Positions 7,076 to 7,511 of a DNA stretch of 7,511 bases are shown here, in pieces (within the stretch, counting starts at the first letter, position 1; the number at the start of each line of letters is the position of its first letter). Source of the DNA: Methylovirgula sp. (GTDB lineage Bacteria > Pseudomonadota > Alphaproteobacteria > Rhizobiales > Beijerinckiaceae); NCBI GenBank assembly GCA_030040215.1, contig JASHUD010000203.1, positions 1 to 7,511 of the forward strand, given 5' to 3'. The notes beneath the pieces were generated by a model that saw nothing but the letters and a program-made list of their open reading frames with translations, had not been told where the DNA came from and did not search any database. The position numbers and the translations under genes are program-made.

Positions 7076-7103
7076 CGGGACGGCAGTCCCGTAAAGCTCG
7101 GGA
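7076..7103 (+). other. Two mutually exclusive GC-rich hairpins
   Basis: CGGGAC (7076-7081) pairs perfectly with GTCCCG (7086-7091) around the loop GGCA. The same 3' arm can instead pair as TCCCG (7087-7091) with CGGGA (7099-7103) around a 7-nt loop. There is no T-tract on either side, so neither looks like an intrinsic terminator. An alternative-fold RNA element is possible but unproven. Confidence 0.3.
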
Positions 7104-7133
7104 GATAATCCTGAATCTGGCGAGCGCCGTGAA

Positions 7134-7153
7134 GCGCTTGGAAACCTAAGCGC
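7134..7153. other. Hairpin GCGCTT/AAGCGC
   Basis: GCGCTT (7134-7139) and AAGCGC (7148-7153) form a 6-bp stem. It can be extended by GG/CC pairing across a one-base bulge, leaving an AAA loop. It is the third stem in the cluster spanning about 7050-7153; no T-tract follows. Confidence 0.3.
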
Positions 7154-7388
7154 CTGTATGAAATCGGAAAATTGACCACTCTTGAGTTAGAGCCATTGAC
7201 GGCGGGTCATTCTCCGAGGTCGGCGAGGATATTTCCATGACTGCCGGAAGATGTTAAACCAATTGCCGCAGAGCCAAACAAGTTTGCGTGCATCTCTACA
7301 TTTGCGAACGAAGACCGTCGCGATCGAGAAGGTTCGAAAACGAAGGTACTGGTTCCTAGGTTAGCGGAAGCTACAACGCAATAAACAT

Positions 7389-7411
7389 GGCTCATTCTAC
7401 AAAGTTGAGCC
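7389..7411 (-). terminator. Possible weak terminator downstream of tRNA-Ser
   Basis: GGCTCA (7389-7394) and TGAGCC (7406-7411) form a 6-bp stem, extendable by one wobble and one A-T pair. Read on the - strand, about 65 nt past the tRNA 3' end, the stem is followed by ATGTTTATTG, a poor T-tract. It may end the tRNA transcript. Confidence 0.25.
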
Positions 7412-7476
7412 GTATTCCTTAGCGACCGGGATCGTTGAGTCGAAACCGAAGATGGGATCGCGATTAGCGACTCGCG

Positions 7477-7511
7477 TGGCGGAGACGGAGGGATTCGAAC
7501 CCTCGATAGAG
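7477..7511 (-). tRNA. tRNA-Ser, 3' portion only
   Basis: Read on the - strand, the end of the window gives the 3' part of a tRNA. It shows the tail of a long variable arm (CTCTATC), a perfect 5-bp T-arm GAGGG/CCCTC around TTCGAAT, the 3' acceptor strand CGTCTCC, discriminator G and an encoded CCA (7479-7477). The long variable arm leaves Ser, Leu or Tyr; discriminator G and the GGAGACG acceptor implied by the 3' strand favour tRNA-Ser (Leu normally has A). The anticodon lies outside the window, so the isoacceptor cannot be named. Confidence 0.88.

Larger units (their letters stand above)
6919..7476. other. Long intergenic region between the sensor kinase and tRNA-Ser
   Basis: This stretch of about 558 bases contains no reading frame with recognisable protein features. 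Its base composition is visibly lower in GC than that of the genes on the left. Within it are several inverted repeats, listed separately. No convincing sigma-70 promoter for the kinase could be fixed by eye: a TTGACT at 7010-7015 (- strand) has no -10 hexamer at normal spacing. Confidence 0.6.

Noticed and set aside
7050..7160. Known riboswitch class in the structured spacer
   Set aside because: I could not match the conserved core of any class I know, and no downstream gene on the + strand lies in the window to be regulated.
7207..7395. 62-residue open frame on the - strand in the intergenic region
   Set aside because: No ribosome-binding site, domain or signal peptide was recognised, and it lies among non-coding repeats. 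Chance occurrence is likely.
1..7511. CRISPR array, insertion sequence or transposase
   Set aside because: No regularly spaced repeats, terminal inverted repeats or transposase-like frames were seen.

Overview
The window reads as chromosomal DNA of an alphaproteobacterium, probably a methylotroph-type member of the Hyphomicrobiales. This is inferred from the moderately high GC content, the periplasmic PQQ-alcohol-oxidation gene set and the MoxY/FlhS-like sensor kinase; no taxonomic marker in the window settles it.

Left part (1-4925, + strand). The window opens inside a PQQ-dependent methanol/ethanol-family dehydrogenase, of which the last 232 residues are present. A strong hairpin terminator at 719-761 follows it. 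Three exported proteins come next on the same strand: (i) a 595-residue protein joining a XoxJ/MxaJ-like solute-binding domain to about seven ankyrin repeats; (ii) a 426-residue type-I periplasmic-binding-fold protein of the PQQ-alcohol-dehydrogenase-associated family; (iii) a 321-residue YVTN-type beta-propeller of the PQQ-catabolism-associated family. The second and third genes are 16 nt apart and look like one operon. The first is separated from the second by 87 nt. All three products carry signal peptides, so they should act in the periplasm with the dehydrogenase.

Middle part (4952-6918, - strand). A two-component system converges on the propeller gene with 26 nt between the stop codons. 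It comprises a membrane sensor histidine kinase of the MoxY/UhpB/NarX type and a LuxR/FixJ-type response regulator, overlapping as TGATG and so probably translationally coupled. Systems of this kind (MoxYX and FlhSR in Paracoccus) control methanol/formaldehyde oxidation genes, and this pair is the obvious candidate regulator of the cluster.

Right part (6919-7511). About 560 nt without a convincing gene contain several inverted repeats upstream of the kinase: a 13-bp palindrome, a 7+7 inverted repeat, two competing hairpins and a further hairpin. The window ends in the 3' portion of a tRNA-Ser gene on the - strand with an encoded CCA.

The most notable features are the ankyrin fusion in a periplasmic XoxJ-like protein, the lack of the cytochrome and of the ABC ATPase/permease genes that usually accompany this set, and the unexplained structured spacer.
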